In this document: in pieces, positions 9,090 through 17,572 of the stretch
Position numbering within the stretch: the stretch's first letter is position 1
How the letters are laid out: every line of letters begins with the position of its first letter
Notes under the pieces: model-generated
Database searches by the model: none
What the model saw: only the letters and a program-made list of their open reading frames with translations
What the model was told of the DNA's origin: nothing
Position numbers and translations under genes: made by a program
Assembly (NCBI GenBank): GCA_934183355.1
Contig: CAKPST010000010.1
Location: forward strand, 1 to 37,836
DNA length: 37,836 nucleotides
Source: an uncultured Prevotella sp.
Lineage (GTDB): Bacteria; Bacteroidota; Bacteroidia; Bacteroidales; Bacteroidaceae
Direction of reading: 5' to 3'

Positions 9090-10481
9090 ATGATTAAGAA
9101 AATATTATTCGGAATGTCTCTGTTGTTGTCGGTTGCTTCGTGCACCGACGACTACACCGACTGGAACGCACCACAGCACATCGACCAGCCTGAAACAGTG
9201 CAGTTTGGCACTGGCAGCATTGCAGAGGTTCCTGTTATCAACCTTGCCGACGTGACTTCGGAGACTGTAAAGGTGGCTTCGATCACAGCACCTACTGCAA
9301 GCGACGCCGACTATACAAAGGTGACATACCAGATTAAGTTCGGCAACGAGTCAATGGACATCGCTGAAGACGGAACCATCGCTACAGCAGCTCTCCAGGA
9401 CTTCATCACCAGCAACTATGGCAAGGCTCCTGAGGAGCGCGACATCGACGCAGTGGTGACACAGTGGATTGCCAATGGTAGCACAGCCGTAAAGGCATGC
9501 ACCTCTGACGTGTTCAAGGTGAAAGCCATACGCAAGGCTGCCAACATTGAGGCTGCCTACTATCTCGCAAGCGACGCTACAGGCTGGACTCTCGACGCAG
9601 TGAAGGCAAGCGCTTTCACTCACTCGGAGAACAACCGTTGGGACGACCCTAACTTCAAGTTTGTGCTCACTACAACAGAGGACAACCAGGAGTTTATGGT
9701 TGTGCCTGCCTCAAGCCTTGAGAAGAGCAATGTGCTCGACGGCGCATTCGGCTGCAAGGTTGAGGGCGACGACTCTAAGAGTGGCAAACTCGTCAACGAG
9801 GACGCACAGAAGATTGTCATCGCCGACGCTGGCAAGTATATCATCACCGTAAACATGGAAGACCTAAGCTACAGCATAGCTGAGGCTCCTCAGAACCTCT
9901 TCCTCACTGGTAGCAACTATGGTTGGGGCGACACATGGAAGCAGCTTGTTCCAGTATGGGGTACAACCGACCGCTTCTGGACTATAATCTATCTGCACGA
10001 GGGCGAGCAGTTCAAGTTTGCTCCGCAGGCAGATTGGGGCGACGACTTCGGTATGCAGGCCACTGTCAAGGACGATGCTGGTGCAGAGCTTTCGGGCAAC
10101 AACGACTGTGTTGTAGGCAAGGCTGGTTGGTATCTGCTCGTTGTAACCAACGGATTGGAGCGCGTCATCGAGGTTCGCAAACCTGAGGTTTACCTCATGG
10201 GCGACGCAGCTGGTGACTGGAGCATTATGGAGAGCGCCAAGTTTGAAGTACCTGCTACAGACGACGGCGACTTCGTTTCTCCTGCATTCGTCAAGGATGC
10301 TGCACTCCGCATGTGCGTGAATGTAGATGAGGGCAACTGGTGGCACACAGAGTTCACCGTATCTCCTTCGGGCACCATCGACTATCGTGGACGTGAGGGC
10401 GATCAGTATAGTGTAAATGTTAAGGCAGGTCAGAAGGCTTATCTCAACTTTACAACTGGCAAGGCAGAAGTTAGAAGTTAA
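9090..10481 (+). CDS. susF: SusF-like surface starch-binding lipoprotein
   Basis: A 463-residue lipoprotein with lipobox VASC (Cys 18). After a short SusE/F N-terminal domain (about 30-150) come three similar binding modules: about 155-265 (AYYLASDATGW), 268-365 (LFLTGSNYGWGDTW) and 367-463 (VYLMGDAAGDW). Three modules match SusF rather than SusE. Aromatic residues (W, Y) at module starts are typical of starch contacts in this family. It is the last gene before a strong hairpin (10515-10559), so it probably ends the susCDEF transcript. Confidence 0.87.
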   Translation: MIKKILFGMSLLLSVASCTDDYTDWNAPQHIDQPETVQFGTGSIAEVPVINLADVTSETVKVASITAPTASDADYTKVTYQIKFGNESMDIAEDGTIATAALQDFITSNYGKAPEERDIDAVVTQWIANGSTAVKACTSDVFKVKAIRKAANIEAAYYLASDATGWTLDAVKASAFTHSENNRWDDPNFKFVLTTTEDNQEFMVVPASSLEKSNVLDGAFGCKVEGDDSKSGKLVNEDAQKIVIADAGKYIITVNMEDLSYSIAEAPQNLFLTGSNYGWGDTWKQLVPVWGTTDRFWTIIYLHEGEQFKFAPQADWGDDFGMQATVKDDAGAELSGNNDCVVGKAGWYLLVVTNGLERVIEVRKPEVYLMGDAAGDWSIMESAKFEVPATDDGDFVSPAFVKDAALRMCVNVDEGNWWHTEFTVSPSGTIDYRGREGDQYSVNVKAGQKAYLNFTTGKAEVRS

Positions 10482-10514
10482 GTAAATAGGCTTCATCAAA
10501 TTATAGTTAAAACT

Positions 10515-10559
10515 AAAGGGAGTGAAAAGTAGGCTGTAAGCTAACTTTTTGCTCCCTTT
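10515..10559 (+). terminator. Hairpin terminator after susF
   Basis: AAAGGGAGTGAAAAGT (10515-10530) pairs with ACTTTTTGCTCCCTTT (10544-10559) in a 16-bp stem with two wobble pairs. A short TTTC tail follows. It separates susCDEF from malQ, which has its own operator and promoter. Confidence 0.7.
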
Positions 10560-10567
10560 CTCATTAG

Positions 10568-10581
10568 TGCAAACGTTTTCA
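10568..10581. promoter_or_regulatory. LacI-family operator 3 (malQ)
   Basis: TGCAAACGTTTTCA differs from the perfect operator at 2902 by one base. Its centre (10574.5) is 65 bp upstream of the centre of the malQ -7 box, almost the same spacing as at susC. This extends the proposed LacI regulon to malQ. Confidence 0.75.
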
Positions 10582-10635
10582 TTTTATTTAAAAAAAATGA
10601 TTGCTTGTTATATGTACATTAAGAAATCTTTTTCT

Positions 10636-10643
10636 TAAATTTG
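10636..10643 (+). promoter_or_regulatory. malQ promoter -7 box
   Basis: TAAATTTG fits TAnnTTTG, giving a start near 10650 and a leader of about 125 nt. No clear TTTG/TTG -33 element lies 19-20 bp upstream, as at the susC promoter. Confidence 0.55.
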
Positions 10644-10777
10644 CATTTGAATACTGACACCATGCATAAAAACCATGACTAATATATTCTATAGATACTA
10701 ACAAGCAGATTACACCAATCTAAAAAGATAGAATTCTACAAACATAGACAATCATAAAAAAATAAATAAAAAAATAT

Positions 10778-13531
10778 ATGAACGTTACATTCAACATACC
10801 ATACCGCACCGCGTATGGCGACGAACTGCTGCTGAATATAGCTCCTACTTCTGAGGACGAGAGTTTGGCATTAGAGTTGGAGCGATTTAGGGTGCTTGCC
10901 ATGACAACACACGATGGCGAAACATGGACACTTGACACAACACTCGATCCTAAGGAGTCTGCACACTACGACTATTTCTACAGCGTGCGTAGCATCCGTG
11001 GCATCAAGTGCTCTGAGTGGAAAACCATTATGCACCGTCTTGACCTCAGCGCAAACAAGGCTCACAAATACGAAGTGAACGACCGTTGGATAGACTTCCC
11101 CGGCGACACCAATCTATACAGCTCGGCTTTCACCGACTGTGTCAACCGCCGTGTGCTTTCGGCAGTGCAGCCCAATGACAATGCTGCCACACTGCGCCTC
11201 GTGGTGCGTGCTCCGCAGTTGCGTTCGGGTATGCGCCTGCACGTAGTGGGAGCACAGCCAGCCTTGGGTTGCTGGAACCTCGCCAAGGCTCTGCCTATGG
11301 TTGAGCACAACCACAACGAGTGGATGGTGGACATCGATGCCGACAGCATCTTTGCCGCTATCAATCGCAGCCGCAAGACCTCAGCCGTAGCCAAGGACGA
11401 GGCGGCAAAGCTCGAATTCAAGTTTGTAGCCTTTGGCGACAAGGGCGAAGTGGAATGGGAGACATGCCTGAACCGCACACTCACCGTCGAACCATTGCAT
11501 AAGGGCGAGGTGCGTGTCGTAGTGCTCGACCAAGCATTCTTCGCACTCCACAACCAGAAGGTGGCAGGCACTCTCATCCCCGTATTCTCGCTACGTTCGG
11601 AGGGCAGCTTCGGTGTGGGCGACTTCGGCGACTTGAAGATGATGATTGACTGGGTGGCACAGACCCACCAGCGTCTGCTCCAGTTGTTGCCTATCAACGA
11701 CTCGACATCCACACACACATGGACCGACTCATATCCCTATTCTTGCATCAGCGTCTTTGCACTGCATCCGCAGTATTGCGACCTCAGACAGTTGCCAGCC
11801 ATCGAGGACAAGGTGGAAGCCGACCGCTTCGAGATGCTTCGCGAGGAACTCAACGGTCTGCCGCAGATCGACTATGAGCGCGTGAACAACGCCAAGATTA
11901 AATATCTACAGATACTGTTCAAGCAAGAAGGCGAGAAGGTGCTTGAGTCAGAAGACTTCAAGGCTTTCTTCAAAGAAACCTTCAACTGGCTCGTACCCTA
12001 CGCTCAGTATTGCTATCTGCGCGACAAGTATGGCACATGCGAGTTTGCCAAGTGGAAAGACCACAACCTGTGGGACGAAGCCGACCGTGCAGCCCTGTCC
12101 AATCCTAAGAACAAGGCATTCAAGGAAGTGGCATTCTTCTATTATGTGCAGTATGTGCTCGACCGCCAGATGCGCTCAGCCCACGACCATGCACGTGCAC
12201 GCGGCGTGATACTCAAGGGCGACATTCCTATCGGTGTCAACCGCAATGGTTGCGATGTATGGTTTCAGCCAGAATACTTCCACCTCGACTCGCAGGCAGG
12301 CGCTCCGCCAGACGGCTTCTCTGTGAACGGACAGAACTGGGGCTTCCCAACATACAACTGGGACCGCATGATAGCCGACGGATGTCAGTGGTGGGTGCAT
12401 CGTTTCCAGGGAATGCAGCAGTATTTCGATGCTTATCGCATCGACCATGTGCTCGGATTCTTCCGCATTTGGGCTATACCTACCGACTGTGTACACGGAC
12501 TTTTGGGTCAGTTCCAGCCAGCTCTTGCCATGACTCGCGAGGAGATACAGAGCTACGGACTCAACTTCCAGGAGGAACTGTTCACAAAACCATTCATCGC
12601 CGACTGGGTATTAGACCGTGTGTTCAAGGAGTATGCCGAGGAAGTGAAGGAGAAATACTTGCAGCATGAGCACGACGACATCTACTCGCTGAAACCAGAA
12701 TATGACACCGAGCGCAAGATAGAGGCTGCCTTTGAGGGCAAGACCACTGACAAGGACATCTGGTTGCGCGACGGACTATATGCAATGGTAGAGGATGTGC
12801 TCTTCGTGCGCGACCGCAAGAACCCGAATATGTTCCATCCACGCATCACAGCTCAGCTCAACTTCATATACGAGGCTCTGTGGCAGAACGACAAGGATGC
12901 CTTCAACCGCCTGTACAACGACTACTACTATCGTCGCAACAACGACTTCTGGTATCGTGAGGCTATGAAGAAGCTACCGCTGCTCTCGCAGGCCACACGC
13001 ATGCTTGTGTGTGCCGAGGACCTCGGAATGGTGCCCGACTGCGTACAGTGGGTGATGGATGAACTGCGCATACTGAGCCTTGAGCTTCAGTCGATGCCTA
13101 AGGATCCGAGTGTAGAATTTGGGCATCTGTCACGCAATCCATACCGTTCGGTATGCACACTGTCTACCCACGACATGCCTACACTGCGTCAGTGGTGGGA
13201 CGAGGACTACGACCGCACACAGAAGTTCTACAACACGATGCTATATCGTGGCGGGGCTGCTCCGCATCCGCTGCCAGGATGGCTTGCACGCGACATCGTG
13301 TCGCGACAGCTCACATCGCCGTCTATGCTCTGCATACTGTCACTTCAGGACTGGTTTGCCATCGACGAGCGTGTGCGTCTTGCCGACCCCAACGCTGAGC
13401 GCATCAACATCCCAGCCAATCCTAAGCACTATTGGCGCTATCGTATGCACATGACTATAGAACAACTTCTTGCCGACAAGGTATACAACGACGAGGTGAA
13501 AGAACTCGTTGATGATGCGGGAAGAAGATAG
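10778..13531 (+). CDS. malQ: 4-alpha-glucanotransferase (GH77) with N-terminal CBM20 modules
   Basis: A 917-residue amylomaltase/DPE2-type enzyme. It has no signal peptide, so it is cytosolic. Two CBM20-like starch-binding modules occupy about residues 1-110 and 125-265, followed by the GH77 catalytic domain (about 268-905). Visible signatures are QNWGFPTYNWDRM, the nucleophile in YRIDHVLG (D556), the acid/base in VCAEDLGM (E747) and the transition-state Asp in STHDMP (D799). It transfers glucan segments between malto-oligosaccharides and releases glucose, giving the cell a way to use imported maltose. It has its own LacI-type operator and promoter and is followed by a strong GC-rich hairpin. 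Confidence 0.94.
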   Translation: MNVTFNIPYRTAYGDELLLNIAPTSEDESLALELERFRVLAMTTHDGETWTLDTTLDPKESAHYDYFYSVRSIRGIKCSEWKTIMHRLDLSANKAHKYEVNDRWIDFPGDTNLYSSAFTDCVNRRVLSAVQPNDNAATLRLVVRAPQLRSGMRLHVVGAQPALGCWNLAKALPMVEHNHNEWMVDIDADSIFAAINRSRKTSAVAKDEAAKLEFKFVAFGDKGEVEWETCLNRTLTVEPLHKGEVRVVVLDQAFFALHNQKVAGTLIPVFSLRSEGSFGVGDFGDLKMMIDWVAQTHQRLLQLLPINDSTSTHTWTDSYPYSCISVFALHPQYCDLRQLPAIEDKVEADRFEMLREELNGLPQIDYERVNNAKIKYLQILFKQEGEKVLESEDFKAFFKETFNWLVPYAQYCYLRDKYGTCEFAKWKDHNLWDEADRAALSNPKNKAFKEVAFFYYVQYVLDRQMRSAHDHARARGVILKGDIPIGVNRNGCDVWFQPEYFHLDSQAGAPPDGFSVNGQNWGFPTYNWDRMIADGCQWWVHRFQGMQQYFDAYRIDHVLGFFRIWAIPTDCVHGLLGQFQPALAMTREEIQSYGLNFQEELFTKPFIADWVLDRVFKEYAEEVKEKYLQHEHDDIYSLKPEYDTERKIEAAFEGKTTDKDIWLRDGLYAMVEDVLFVRDRKNPNMFHPRITAQLNFIYEALWQNDKDAFNRLYNDYYYRRNNDFWYREAMKKLPLLSQATRMLVCAEDLGMVPDCVQWVMDELRILSLELQSMPKDPSVEFGHLSRNPYRSVCTLSTHDMPTLRQWWDEDYDRTQKFYNTMLYRGGAAPHPLPGWLARDIVSRQLTSPSMLCILSLQDWFAIDERVRLADPNAERINIPANPKHYWRYRMHMTIEQLLADKVYNDEVKELVDDAGRR

Positions 13532-13546
13532 AAAAAACTATAAACA

Positions 13547-13600
13547 AAGCCCCACCCCAACCCCTCCCTATGGGGGAAGGGTTGGGGTGGGGCTTCTTTA
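13547..13600 (+). terminator. GC-rich palindromic hairpin between malQ and pulA
   Basis: A 17-base arm (13547-13563) pairs perfectly with 13579-13595, and the interior CTCCC/GGGGA largely continues the stem. CTTTATTT follows, so it can act as an intrinsic terminator or attenuator after malQ. The sequence is closely related to a second copy at 15576-15617, which marks it as a dispersed repeat rather than a unique terminator. Confidence 0.75.
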
Positions 13601-13618
13601 TTTACCTTATTTATAATT

Positions 13619-15541
13619 ATGAAATTTCGCACTCTCCTAATAACCCTCCTATCCACCTGCACCGGTCAGCACGCACTGGCGCAGACTTTCAATGAAATTG
13701 TTTATTCGCCAAAGGCAACAACATTCTCACTGGTGACATCACCCGACGTGAAGAAGGTGGACGTTGTCATCAGCGACCACGACAGCGACACGGCTAAACA
13801 ACTCGTCAAGTCGATGAAACGCATTGGCGCTGGCAAGTGGAAACTGACAGTGAAGAACGACCTCAAGGGCAAATACTATGTGTTCAGCGTATACAACCAA
13901 GAGAAGCCCGACGTGACACCTGGCGTATTTGCCAAGGCTGTTGGCGTCAATGGCAAGCGTGGAGCCATCGTCGACCTCAAGGACACCGACCCAGAAGGTT
14001 GGGCTGACGATGTGCGTCCGGCACTGAAGAATCCTTGCGACCTCGTAGTATACGAGATGCACCACCGCGACTTCTCGATGGACATGTCGTCGGGCATCAA
14101 GAACAAGGGCAAGTTTCTTGCTCTGACTGAGCCTACTGCCATCGAACATTTGCAGAAACTCGGTGTCAATGCTATACACATTCTGCCGTCGTTCGACTTT
14201 GCATCAATAGACGAGTCGCAGCCTGACGTGGCTCAATACAACTGGGGATATGACCCTCTCAACTATAATGTGCCTGAAGGCTCCTACTCCACCAACGCTG
14301 CCGACCCTAAGGCTCGCATTCGTGAGTTCAAGCAGATGGTGCAGGCACTGCACAAGGCTGGCATACGTGTCATTCTCGACGTAGTGTACAACCATACGTT
14401 CGACATCAATGGCTCCAACTTCCAGAAGACTTATCCCGACTACTTCTTCCGCAAGAATGCCGAAGGAAAATATAGCGACGGCTCGGGCTGTGGCAACGAG
14501 ACAGCTTCGGACAAGGAGTTGATGCGCGAGTTTATGAAGGAGAGCGTGGCTTACTGGGTGAACGAGTATCACATTGACGGATTCCGTTTCGACCTCATGG
14601 GCGTACACGACATTGAGACTATGAACGAGATACGTGCCGTGGTGGACAAGATAGACCCCTCAATATATATATATGGTGAGGGTTGGAGCGCTGGCTCGTG
14701 TGCCTATCCTCAAGAGAAGCTCGCCATGAAGGCTAACGCGCGTGAACTGAATGGCATCGGAGCATTTAGCGATGAAATGCGCGACGCACTGCGTGGTCCG
14801 TTCAGCGACGACACCAAGGGTGGATTCCTGGCTGGTGAAGCTGGTCTGGAGGAGAGCATCAAGTTTGGCATTGCCGGAGCTATCGACCATCCGCAGATAG
14901 ACATGACCAAGGTGAACTACTCTAAGGCGGCATGGACCAACGAGCCGTCGCAGATGGTGGCGTATGTAAGCTGCCACGACGACATGTGTCTGACCGACCG
15001 TCTGCGTTCGAGCATTCCATACATTGGCGACGACGAACTGATACGTCTCGACCTGCTTGCACAGACTGCCGTATTCACATCACAGGGTGTGCCGTTCATC
15101 CTTTCGGGCGAAGAGATGCTGCGCGACAAGAAGGGCGTACACAACTCATATCGCTCACCCGACTCTATCAACCGTCTGGACTGGAACAACATGAAGCGCT
15201 ATCCGCAAGTGTTCGACTACTACTCGGGACTCATATCACTGCGCAAGCAGCACCCTGCTTTCCGCATGGGCAAGGCAGACGAGGTGCGCAAGAATCTGGT
15301 GTTCCTTGACGCTCCTGAGGGCGTAGTGGCTTATCAACTCAAGGACAACGCTGGCGGTGACTCATGGAAGAACATTATCGTGGTGCTCAACTCGAAGAAG
15401 ACTCCGCAGATAGTGAATGTGCCGGAGGGTAGCTACACAATGGTGGTGGCTAACGGAAAGGTGAACACTAATGGCATAGGACTCGTTAGTGGCAAGACAG
15501 TGACGGTGGCGCCACAGTCGGCGCTGATTGTACATGACTAA
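13619..15541 (+). CDS. pulA: Type I pullulanase, GH13, secreted to periplasm
   Basis: A 640-residue GH13 debranching enzyme. A signal peptide ends at about residue 21 (QHALA before QTFNE), so export is likely. An N-terminal beta domain (about 25-145) precedes the barrel. The type I pullulanase signature YNWGYDP is present near residue 206. GH13 regions: DVVYNHT, FRFDLMG (nucleophile D325), YGEGW (acid/base E354) and VSCHDD (D454). It hydrolyses alpha-1,6 branches, releasing linear maltodextrins for SusA and the transporter. The reading frame is intact; the next gene starts 13 bp after its stop. Confidence 0.92.
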   Translation: MKFRTLLITLLSTCTGQHALAQTFNEIVYSPKATTFSLVTSPDVKKVDVVISDHDSDTAKQLVKSMKRIGAGKWKLTVKNDLKGKYYVFSVYNQEKPDVTPGVFAKAVGVNGKRGAIVDLKDTDPEGWADDVRPALKNPCDLVVYEMHHRDFSMDMSSGIKNKGKFLALTEPTAIEHLQKLGVNAIHILPSFDFASIDESQPDVAQYNWGYDPLNYNVPEGSYSTNAADPKARIREFKQMVQALHKAGIRVILDVVYNHTFDINGSNFQKTYPDYFFRKNAEGKYSDGSGCGNETASDKELMREFMKESVAYWVNEYHIDGFRFDLMGVHDIETMNEIRAVVDKIDPSIYIYGEGWSAGSCAYPQEKLAMKANARELNGIGAFSDEMRDALRGPFSDDTKGGFLAGEAGLEESIKFGIAGAIDHPQIDMTKVNYSKAAWTNEPSQMVAYVSCHDDMCLTDRLRSSIPYIGDDELIRLDLLAQTAVFTSQGVPFILSGEEMLRDKKGVHNSYRSPDSINRLDWNNMKRYPQVFDYYSGLISLRKQHPAFRMGKADEVRKNLVFLDAPEGVVAYQLKDNAGGDSWKNIIVVLNSKKTPQIVNVPEGSYTMVVANGKVNTNGIGLVSGKTVTVAPQSALIVHD

Positions 15542-15554
15542 AATTATTAAAAAT

Positions 15555-17516
15555 ATGAATATCAAACACATACTACTCCCCTCCCTGAGGGGGAGGGGTA
15601 AGGGGATGGGGCTTCTCCTTTCCCTCTTATTGACAAGCAATATCAATATGAACGCAGCCCAGAAAATAGACCGCATCGACCCCACCAACTGGTTTGTTGG
15701 CATGAACAATCCGCAGGTGCAGCTTATGGTATACGGCAAGGACATACGTTCTGCCGAGGTGACTACCGACTATCCTGGTGTGCGCATCGACTCGCTGGTG
15801 CGTCTGGACAGCCCCAACTACCTGTTGGTGTACATGAACGTGAAGGACGCTCAGCCCGGAACGATGAACCTACAGTTTCGTGCAGCCAAGGGCAAGACCA
15901 ATGTGAAGTATGAACTGAAGGCTCGCGACATGCGTGGCGAAGACCGCAAGGGATTCACCAACGCCGACGTGCTGTATATGCTCATGCCCGACCGCTTTGC
16001 ATCGAGTGGCAAGAACATCAATGTCAAGGGATTGAACCCTTACAACATCAACCGCAACGAGCCGTCACTGCGTCATGGTGGCGACTTGGAGGGCATACGT
16101 CAGCATCTCGACTACTTCAACGAGCTGGGTGTCACGGCACTGTGGTTCACACCTGTACTGGAGAACAACTCGCCCGACCACGGCACACAGAGCACATATC
16201 ACGGATATGCCACCACTGACTACTATCGTGTAGACCCTCGATTCGGCTCGAATGCCGACTATAGACAGCTTGTTGACGAGGCTCACAAGAAGGGACTGAA
16301 GGTGGTGATGGACATGATATTCAATCACTGCGGTTTTGAACATCCGTGGGTGAAGGACATGCCTACCAAGAACTGGTTTAACACTCCGGAATGGCTTGCC
16401 CCCGAAAACCAGAAGAACGCTGTGAAGACAAAGACGATGGACGGCGACCAGATGACCAACGACAAGTATCTACAGACAAGCTATAAGCTCACACCAGTGC
16501 TCGACCCATACGCATCGAAGGTGGACATGCACGAGACAGTGGACGGATGGTTTGTGCCAACAATGCCCGACCTGAACCAACGCAACGAGCATCTTATGAC
16601 ATATCTGATACAGAACTCGGAGTGGTGGATAGAAACTGTGGGCATCGACGGCATCCGCATGGACACATATCCGTATGCCGACCGCGACGGTATGGCTCGC
16701 TGGATGAAGGTGCTCAACGAGGAATATCCCAACTTCAACACCGTGGGAGAGACATGGGTGACTGAGCCAGCATATACTGCGGCATGGCAGAAGGACTCAC
16801 CACTGTCACAGACCAACTCCAACCTGAAGACAGTCATGGACTTCTCGTTCTTCGACAAGCTCAATCAGGCTAAGAAAGAGGAGACCGACGACTGGTGGAA
16901 CGGATTCAACCGCATCTACAACTCGCTGTGCTACGACTACCTGTATGTCGATCCGTCGCATGTGATGGCATTCATCGAGAATCATGACACCGACCGATTC
17001 CTCGGTGAGGGTCAGGACTCGTTGGCACTGAAGCAGGCTCTCGCCCTGTTGCTCACCGTCAACCGCATTCCACAACTATACTACGGAACAGAGATAATGA
17101 TGAACGGCACCAAGAAGGTAACTGACGGACATGTGCGCCGCGACTTCCCCGGTGGTTTCCCTGGCGACAAGCGCAACGCTTTCAATAAGGCAGAACGCAC
17201 CAAGGCAGAGCAAGACATGTTCCGTTGGACAAGCCGTCTGCTGCACTGGCGACAGGGCAACGACGTCATCAGCAAGGGCAAGCAGACACAGTTCATACCT
17301 ATGAAGGGTGTGTATGTGGTGGCTCGCACACTTGGCGACAAGGCTGTGATGACTGTCATCAACGGCACATCAAAGACTGCAACAATGAATACTCAGCGCT
17401 ATGCCGAGATTATAGGCGACCACAAGGAAGCAACTAATGTTTTGACAGGACATAAGATTGACCTGACGAAGGATGTGAAGTTGCAGCCAAGAGGAGTAAT
17501 GGTGCTGAGCTTGTAG
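15555..17516 (+). CDS. susA: SusA-like neopullulanase / alpha-amylase (GH13)
   Basis: A 653-residue periplasmic GH13 enzyme counted from the ATG at 15555, which avoids the 14-bp overlap with pulA that the upstream ATG at 15528 would create. The signal peptide is unusual: codons for LLPSLRGRGKGMGLL derive from a GC-rich repeat (15576-15617) and a hydrophobic core follows. A cyclomaltodextrinase-type N-domain (about 35-130, with DRIDPTNWFVGM) leads into the catalytic barrel. Motifs: DMIFNHC, GIRMDTYPY (D370), VGETW (E399), FIENHDTDR (D478). No lipobox is seen, so it resembles periplasmic SusA rather than surface SusG. It cleaves alpha-1,4 links of imported oligosaccharides. An internal ATG at 15606 would still leave a short signal peptide. 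Confidence 0.9.
   Translation: MNIKHILLPSLRGRGKGMGLLLSLLLTSNINMNAAQKIDRIDPTNWFVGMNNPQVQLMVYGKDIRSAEVTTDYPGVRIDSLVRLDSPNYLLVYMNVKDAQPGTMNLQFRAAKGKTNVKYELKARDMRGEDRKGFTNADVLYMLMPDRFASSGKNINVKGLNPYNINRNEPSLRHGGDLEGIRQHLDYFNELGVTALWFTPVLENNSPDHGTQSTYHGYATTDYYRVDPRFGSNADYRQLVDEAHKKGLKVVMDMIFNHCGFEHPWVKDMPTKNWFNTPEWLAPENQKNAVKTKTMDGDQMTNDKYLQTSYKLTPVLDPYASKVDMHETVDGWFVPTMPDLNQRNEHLMTYLIQNSEWWIETVGIDGIRMDTYPYADRDGMARWMKVLNEEYPNFNTVGETWVTEPAYTAAWQKDSPLSQTNSNLKTVMDFSFFDKLNQAKKEETDDWWNGFNRIYNSLCYDYLYVDPSHVMAFIENHDTDRFLGEGQDSLALKQALALLLTVNRIPQLYYGTEIMMNGTKKVTDGHVRRDFPGGFPGDKRNAFNKAERTKAEQDMFRWTSRLLHWRQGNDVISKGKQTQFIPMKGVYVVARTLGDKAVMTVINGTSKTATMNTQRYAEIIGDHKEATNVLTGHKIDLTKDVKLQPRGVMVLSL
15576..15617 (+). 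repeat. GC-rich palindromic repeat inside susA signal-peptide codons
   Basis: CCCCTCCC (15578-15585) pairs with GGGAGGGG (15591-15598), and the following GGGGATGGGGCTTCT matches the repeat at 13547-13600 with few changes. The two copies share the order CCCCTCCCT, GGGGGA, GGGG, TGGGGCTTCT. This copy is inside a reading frame and contributes about fifteen residues to the SusA leader. Confidence 0.7.
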
Positions 17517-17519
17517 AAT

Positions 17520-17561
17520 AACTCTCAACTCTCAACCCAAAACTCTCAACTCTCAACTCAA
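17520..17561 (+). repeat. Six-unit heptad tandem repeat before amylase gene
   Basis: Six 7-bp units run without gaps: AACTCTC, AACTCTC, AACCCAA, AACTCTC, AACTCTC, AACTCAA. They fill nearly all of the 56-bp space between susA and the amylase ATG at 17573. Copy-number change would alter leader length and possibly translation. No function is shown. Confidence 0.8.
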
Positions 17562-17572
17562 AAAAAACAATT

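Noticed and set aside
15528..15557. Upstream ATG for the SusA-like gene
   Set aside because: It would overlap pulA by 14 bp and add nine residues before the signal peptide. The ATG at 15555 lies just after the pulA stop and gives a better leader.
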